This document shows positions 59,641-64,000 of a stretch of 64,000 bases of DNA, piece by piece. The stretch is from contig NZ_PJND01000007.1 of the NCBI RefSeq assembly GCF_002846575.1, positions 2,108,001-2,172,000 of the forward strand, given 5' to 3'. Positions within the stretch are counted from its first letter, which is position 1. Every line of letters begins with the position of its first letter. The translations under genes and the position numbers were made by a program. The notes beneath the pieces are model-generated. The model was not told where the DNA came from. It saw only the letters and a list, made by a program, of their open reading frames with translations, and ran no database searches. This DNA comes from Flavobacterium lindanitolerans (GTDB lineage Bacteria > Bacteroidota > Bacteroidia > Flavobacteriales > Flavobacteriaceae).

Positions 59641-59876
59641 CAGTAAGGCGGTGGCTTTTTTTGGTTTTGTTATGTTTTTAGAAAATCAAAAATAGAATAA
59701 TTTTTGTAGTAAACTGACTAAACTATAAACAAGTATCGTTTTTGTTTATTATTTCCTTATTGCTATAATTGAAAATACAATAGTTCTGATAAATTAGTAT
59801 CGATTAATAAATATTTTATGAATATATAATTCTGTAGAAAAAATCTTTCATTGGGTCATCCGAATTGATTTTTATC

Positions 59877-59884
59877 TACATTTG
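59877..59884 (+). promoter_or_regulatory. Promoter -7 box of the gene at 59900
   Basis: TACATTTG matches TAnnTTTG. TTG at 59851-59853 lies 23 bases upstream as a possible -33 element. The box contains the TTG that would otherwise serve as a start codon at 59882. Confidence 0.55.
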
Positions 59885-59899
59885 GAAAAACCAATCCCA

Positions 59900-60694
59900 A
59901 TGAATACCCTTAAAATTAAAGACTATAAATTTCCTATCAATACTGAGAAATCATTCATAAAAGAATACAACCAAGAAGATTTAGAACCCGTTTGTACCGT
60001 CTGGGATATTTGGGTACAAAGTGATGAGGCTCCTTTTATAGAAGGAAATCATAGCGGGAATATCCGTTGTGAACAGATGATGGCTACGCAGGGCAATTTG
60101 CAATCGCTGGTTGGGAAAACCATTTCTGTAAAAGATTCCTATGATTATGTGACCGATGAACATCTGTTTACCTTTTACATGTTTAGACACAACGGTATCA
60201 AGGACAATGAAATCACATTCGGAAAAATTGAGAACAACAAAGTTGATGTACACTGGAAAGGCATAATTGAGGAATTGGGCTTTGAAGGCGAATACAATAC
60301 CAATGTGCCTTTTGAACTTTCCTGCGTATTGGAAATTAAACAAATGGTAGATAATAAAGATTATAAATCGCCTTCTACTGAAGTACTAAGGCTTATCGCT
60401 ACCGCTGATGATGACTTTGACAATAATCAGGAATTACTTGAAGCTATTATCGATATCACCGACGAATACCGACTTAACGACGAAGCTTATACTGCGATTA
60501 TAAATCTTTTAAGTTCTGAATCTTTTCTCGAAACTTTTGAAGAGGAAACTGACAGCCTGGAGGATTTTATTTCAAATTTTACCCATTTCAGCAACGACCG
60601 TACTACTCCCGTACCACAAAACATTTCAAGGAAAGCCCTGAAAAAATGGCGTAAAATAGATTTGCTGGCTGAAATTATTGGAGATGACGAATAG
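59900..60694 (+). CDS. 264-residue protein of unknown function
   Basis: The protein starts MNTLKIKDYKFPINTEKSFI. A beta-rich N-terminal half (WDIWVQSDEAPFIEGNHSGN, FTFYMFRHNGIKDNEITFG, VHWKGIIEE) resembles small DUF2262-like domains, but I am not sure of the match. The C-terminal half is helical and acidic (ELLEAIIDITDEYRL, then DDDF and FEEETDSLED) and ends ALKKWRKIDLLAEIIGDDE. Start at 59900, because the TTG at 59882 is in the promoter box. There is no signal peptide. Directly after the stop the same frame holds 27 more codons with a CPKCG motif and no start. Confidence 0.6.
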   Translation: MNTLKIKDYKFPINTEKSFIKEYNQEDLEPVCTVWDIWVQSDEAPFIEGNHSGNIRCEQMMATQGNLQSLVGKTISVKDSYDYVTDEHLFTFYMFRHNGIKDNEITFGKIENNKVDVHWKGIIEELGFEGEYNTNVPFELSCVLEIKQMVDNKDYKSPSTEVLRLIATADDDFDNNQELLEAIIDITDEYRLNDEAYTAIINLLSSESFLETFEEETDSLEDFISNFTHFSNDRTTPVPQNISRKALKKWRKIDLLAEIIGDDE

Positions 60695-60829
60695 TTGTAT
60701 TGTGTAATACTATGCGTCTGCAAATATCAGTATATAAACTGTCCTAAATGTGGAGCCTTTAATTTTAACTGGACGTAATAAGCCACACGAAAATATAGAG
60801 AAATAAATAAAAATGATTATAGGGTAGTA

Positions 60830-61066
60830 ATGAACACCAAGAAACTAATAGAAAAAAAAGATTGGCATTATTATGTTTATGAAGAAAACAATAGTATCAC
60901 ATTATCTGTTCCCATTCCTAAACCAAATCCGGGATTTGACATTCTGTATACTTTAAACGAATCTGAAAAGGAAAAATATGTAAGTACAGGAATTAAATCC
61001 CTTGAAAACAGGATAGAAGACATGAAAACAAACTTTTCAAATTATGAAATGAATTCCTGGAGATAG
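60830..61066 (+). CDS. 78-residue protein of unknown function
   Basis: The protein starts MNTKKLIEKKDWHYYVYEEN and has SVPIPKPNPGFDILYTLNESE in the middle, with a helical C-terminus (KSLENRIEDMKTNFSNYEMN). There is no signal peptide. It follows the 264-residue gene by 135 bases on the same strand. This pairing of two small cytosolic proteins could be immunity-like or just accessory; no family is recognised. Confidence 0.65.
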   Translation: MNTKKLIEKKDWHYYVYEENNSITLSVPIPKPNPGFDILYTLNESEKEKYVSTGIKSLENRIEDMKTNFSNYEMNSWR

Positions 61067-61117
61067 GTAATTATTGGTTTAATAAAGGGAAGCGGAAGCA
61101 TATCTATTGTAGTTAAT

Positions 61118-61150
61118 AAAAAAAACCAACCTGTAATGGGTTGGTTTTTT
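61118..61150 (-). terminator. Terminator shared by the 78-residue gene and the aspartyl protease gene
   Basis: AAAAAACCAACC, loop TGTAATG and GGTTGGTTTTTT form a 12-pair stem between the two convergent genes, with T runs on both strands. Confidence 0.8.
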
Positions 61151-61188
61151 GTTTTCATATTATTTACAAGAGAAAGAAGTTAATTACT

Positions 61189-62379
61189 TTATTTTTTAAC
61201 CAGCTCTACATTTTTGACTTCTCCTGTTTTTATGTCTTTCAGTACCATTACAGCAGTATCCGTCTGAGGTTTCCTGTTCAATTTAAATGATTCACAAGGA
61301 TTCATATCTGAAAAATCAAATTCCCCGAACTTTAGTATTTCATCTCCTTCATTAATCCTGTCATTCAATGCAGCATCCCACACTATACCCACAACAAATT
61401 TATCGTCTTTGATGACAGGTTGTACAGGCCAGTTCTTTTCGGCCAAATCTATTGCCCCATCCTGGTAAGGATTGAAATAGAGTTGTCTGCCCGGATAATC
61501 GACTACAACATCTCCATAGGATAATATTTTGCTTCCTATTCTCGATTTGGTGTCGCTGGTAGTAGTCGTGGTAATATTTTTAAGGGTAACTCCTGCAAAA
61601 CTTAGTTCGGGAATCGACAGCATAAAATGTTCTTTTTGGCTTTCAACACCATGTATGCCTAACGAATAGGCTCCCTTAGCCTGATAGAGTAGAGAAAAAA
61701 GATTAATTTTTTGGGATAATGCATTTTCGTAAACACCTAATGACAAATCATATAGCCCAACCATTCCGGAATCGAACAAAAGGGTTTCAGTTGCTTCTGC
61801 ATCCTTATTTTTGATGTCAATCTTTAAGTATGGATTACTTTGAAACTGGTCCTTTAATAAACCGGCACTTTTCTTTTTATCAATGCTAAAATTTTTCAGT
61901 TTATCGGTAAAACTAACGGTCTTATCCTTATATGAAAATTTCACGATGCTGTTACGCATCATATTGCTACCAATAAATCCGTCAATTCCTAGGCATTCTA
62001 AAAAGAAACTACTATCGGTAACCACTGCAGGGACATCAGCAAAGGTAATATCGCCCACCTGAACAGGTGGCAGTGTTACGAGTTTCATATTCTGTCGCAG
62101 GTTGCTGGAATCGCCAACATCAAGCCCATTAACAGATTCCAGCCCCAATTCATTATACAGCTCTTGCGAAATGGCGCTCAGTGCTCCGGTATCGACAATA
62201 AAATTATAGGTCTTCCCTTTAATAACAGCCTCAACTATTACCAGACCGTTAATGTCCTGATAAGGAACGCTGACATTATAATTTTTTTGGACAACCCTGC
62301 CTTTATTGAGAGTTTTAATGTTTTGGGCAGTGGATAAATTAAGGCACAAAAGTGCAGAAACGAGATAAAGTAGCTTCAT
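61189..62379 (-). CDS. Exported aspartyl protease-like protein with C-terminal PDZ-like domain
   Basis: A 396-residue protein with signal peptide MKLLYLVSALLCLNLSTAQ. Two catalytic-type motifs are present: FIVDTGALSAISQELY (about residue 63) and LLFDSGMVGLYDLS (about residue 203); the second has DSG instead of DTG. A PDZ-like tail (about residues 320-396) carries NDRINEGDEILKFGEFDF. It is related in type to the protein at 46408-47283 but longer. The substrate is unknown. It is a single gene transcribed toward the terminator at 61118-61150. Confidence 0.85.
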   Translation of the reverse strand: MKLLYLVSALLCLNLSTAQNIKTLNKGRVVQKNYNVSVPYQDINGLVIVEAVIKGKTYNFIVDTGALSAISQELYNELGLESVNGLDVGDSSNLRQNMKLVTLPPVQVGDITFADVPAVVTDSSFFLECLGIDGFIGSNMMRNSIVKFSYKDKTVSFTDKLKNFSIDKKKSAGLLKDQFQSNPYLKIDIKNKDAEATETLLFDSGMVGLYDLSLGVYENALSQKINLFSLLYQAKGAYSLGIHGVESQKEHFMLSIPELSFAGVTLKNITTTTTSDTKSRIGSKILSYGDVVVDYPGRQLYFNPYQDGAIDLAEKNWPVQPVIKDDKFVVGIVWDAALNDRINEGDEILKFGEFDFSDMNPCESFKLNRKPQTDTAVMVLKDIKTGEVKNVELVKK

Positions 62380-62519
62380 AAATTATTTGATTGGTTGAAT
62401 ACACATTCACACAATTTATGCCAAAATAGGAATGCTAAAAAAAGATATTTGATATTTCTTATTTAGGGTACTACTTTCTGATGTTGGTAAACGGTTGTAT
62501 CTGGCTGTTAAAGTAATTA

Positions 62520-63908
62520 TTAAGGAATGCTCAAGACCTTATAAAGATTAGCTATTGAGGCAAGAAGCCTGTTTTCCGTATTGATTTCGGCCAGTCTGCT
62601 GCTAACCACATTATTTTCCCTGGAATTAATAAGAAAAAGAGAGCTTTCCCCAAAGGAAAACAATTTTTCTTCCGATGAAAGCATTACGGTATAATCCTTT
62701 ACAAGCTCAGCTGCGGTTAGCTGCTGTTGGTTAAGCGATTCAATTTCTGCACTATAAGTAAGGATTTTATTTTTTAGCGCTACACGTTCCAATTCCAGAT
62801 CCAGTTGGCCATCCTGGATTTTCAGTTTGGCTAGCTGCAATGAACCTCTTTCTTTACGAAGGAACAAAGGGAAACTGAAATTTAGACCTATCTTATAATC
62901 CTGAAACCTGTAATCTGTAAAATAGGCTGGCTCAGAAAGATAATTGTAGCTTACATTCATTTCAGGGAGTAGCATGTTTGCCTTGTAACGACGTTCAATT
63001 TCGAGCATACTCAATTTACTTTGCAAAGACTGTATTTTAGGATGGCTGTCTAAAGCAGCGGACGGGTTTAATTGTAAATTGGTGTTCAGGCTGGTATCGA
63101 CACTGTTTCTGACATTTTCTTCCGGCGTGATATTCTCTTCGAGTTCAACGGGAACATTATCAATCCATAGAAAGTTGGACAATTCCAGTCGTGATTTTGT
63201 AAGTTTTAGCTGGGCATCTTTTAGGCTTAGCTCACGTGTCTTAACCAAAATACCCGCTTCTACGCTGTCAATTGCCGGTTTATCGCCGGTTTCTATAAGA
63301 CGTAATATCCCATCGTAGCGCTTCTGTGCATATTCCAAATAGGTTTTATATAACTCTGCTTCATCAAATGCTCGCTTCCAGTTAAAATAGGCCAGGGATG
63401 CCTCATATATGACATCTGTTGTCTCCATTTTTTGCTCTGCGGCACTGAGTTGAAGTTGTACTTTTGCCATCCTGACATCAGCCATCCGTTTATTGATAAA
63501 AAGTCCCTGTCCCAAAGGGATGGATATTCCTATGGAAGTCAGACCATTGTTAGGTGTTGTATTTTGTGGATTTACATACAAGCCTTCGCTGTTATCAAAT
63601 GCAGCTTTAATTTCAATTCCATACCAGGTAGGTATCTTAAAAGTACTTTTTAGCAGTGAATAATAATTCTTATCCTTAAAATCCTTCTGATCATAATCTA
63701 CCTCAATTTTAGGGTCAAATCCACCACGGGCTGTCAAAAGCTCGGCTTCAGATTTGCTGAGCATCAATCCGGATTGCCTCACAAGCGGATGGTATTTCTT
63801 TACATAACCAATATATTCGCTAAAGCTAAGCTCTTTTTCTTTGAATGATTGAGCCTTAATGTGATAGCTAATCAGTATCAATAAGATTATAAAAACTCGT
63901 TTCATCAT
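62520..63908 (-). CDS. TolC-family outer-membrane protein
   Basis: A 462-residue exported protein with signal peptide MMKRVFIILLILISYHIKAQ. OEP features are ELSFSEYIGYVKKYHPLVRQSGLMLSKSEAELLTARGGFDPKI (about residues 26-68), and in the second half HPKIQSLQSKLSMLEIERRYKANMLLPEMNVSYNYLSEPAYF. It ends AEINTENRLLASIANLYKVL. It overlaps the end of the upstream gene by three bases (ATGA), so it belongs to an operon continuing right of the window, perhaps with an RND or HlyD-type partner. Confidence 0.88.
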   Translation of the reverse strand: MMKRVFIILLILISYHIKAQSFKEKELSFSEYIGYVKKYHPLVRQSGLMLSKSEAELLTARGGFDPKIEVDYDQKDFKDKNYYSLLKSTFKIPTWYGIEIKAAFDNSEGLYVNPQNTTPNNGLTSIGISIPLGQGLFINKRMADVRMAKVQLQLSAAEQKMETTDVIYEASLAYFNWKRAFDEAELYKTYLEYAQKRYDGILRLIETGDKPAIDSVEAGILVKTRELSLKDAQLKLTKSRLELSNFLWIDNVPVELEENITPEENVRNSVDTSLNTNLQLNPSAALDSHPKIQSLQSKLSMLEIERRYKANMLLPEMNVSYNYLSEPAYFTDYRFQDYKIGLNFSFPLFLRKERGSLQLAKLKIQDGQLDLELERVALKNKILTYSAEIESLNQQQLTAAELVKDYTVMLSSEEKLFSFGESSLFLINSRENNVVSSRLAEINTENRLLASIANLYKVLSIP

Positions 63909-64000
63909 TTTTCTTTAGAATTCTGATTTTGGGAATGCTGGTAATAATTAGGAGGAAATCCGTTGAGTGTTCTCCAGATTTCAAACCATATCGGTACGGT
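63905..64000 (-). CDS. C-terminal end of an unidentified protein, cut by the window edge
   Basis: The last 31 residues are visible, running TVPIWFEIWRTLNGFPPNYY and ending NQNSKEK. The stop codon overlaps the ATG of the TolC-family gene (ATGA), so the two are translationally coupled. Too little is present to name it; a membrane-fusion or ABC-type export component would fit the context, but this is inference. Confidence 0.6.
   Translation of the reverse strand, partial: TVPIWFEIWRTLNGFPPNYYQHSQNQNSKEK

Noticed and set aside
59882..59899. TTG start of the 264-residue gene
   Set aside because: The codon is inside a TACATTTG promoter box, so the message would begin after it.

Overview
The window is AT-rich DNA that looks like the chromosome of a Flavobacterium-like member of the Bacteroidota. 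The signs are repeated promoter -7 boxes of the type TAnnTTTG with few purine-rich Shine-Dalgarno sites, a nuclease with a type IX secretion C-terminal signal, DUF4369-thioredoxin and DUF3857 proteins, TPR-containing two-component kinases, and secreted proteins whose signal peptides end in AQ or SQ. The assignment comes from reading, not from a database search. There is one RNA gene (tRNA-Tyr, minus strand, about 10625-10705). No rRNA, insertion sequence, prophage or CRISPR array was seen.

Layout. 1-1355 (minus): the end of a DUF1772 membrane protein, a small cytochrome c and an AraC regulator. 1577-5644: a GapN-type aldehyde dehydrogenase and cytochrome bd oxidase (cydAB). 5967-10504: a class V aminotransferase, an LpxL-type acyltransferase, a rhomboid protease, a SIMPL protein and a GNAT acetyltransferase. 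10625-14310: tRNA-Tyr, a TlpA-like lipoprotein, and a TauE plus metallo-beta-lactamase/rhodanese pair that fits sulfide and persulfide handling. 14479-19711: a secreted EndA-type nuclease and a CHASE/PAS hybrid-free two-component pair. 19857-22914: a HipA-like kinase with a DUF3037 protein, a frameshifted DoxX gene, DinB, two small charge-complementary proteins and a YchJ-like protein. 23217-26456: a small lipoprotein and a NarL-type two-component pair.

26548-34912 is the most unusual region: eleven minus-strand genes, closely spaced, that I do not recognise as a described system. In transcription order they encode a YkuD-like L,D-transpeptidase fold protein, a DUF2589 protein, a 93-aa protein, a second DUF2589-like protein, a 129-aa protein, a 70-aa protein, a TolC-type outer-membrane protein, a multi-pass membrane protein, a GxSxG hydrolase resembling DUF2235/Tle1 lipases, a glutamate decarboxylase and an ELIC-like pentameric ligand-gated ion channel. 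The last two are separated by one base. The decarboxylase would make GABA, and the ELIC channel is known to open with GABA and other primary amines, so synthesis and sensing of the same ligand may be encoded together.

34996-47836 holds a TPR histidine kinase whose signal-peptide end is displaced by a frameshift in a ten-T run, its LytTR regulator, an EamA exporter, a three-gene operon (TPR/MORN protein, active transglutaminase, inactive transglutaminase) and an aspartyl protease. 48016-53927 is a complete tripartite RND efflux operon. 54104-64000 holds a solitary HNH nuclease, two LytS-type kinases whose C-terminal 200 residues are almost identical, two unrecognised proteins, a second aspartyl protease and another TolC-family gene that continues into an operon beyond the edge.

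Several gene starts were moved downstream because a promoter box or hairpin lies inside the longest open frame (aminotransferase, HipA-like kinase, lipoprotein at 23645, MORN protein, 264-aa protein at 59900, small protein at 47447, decarboxylase).
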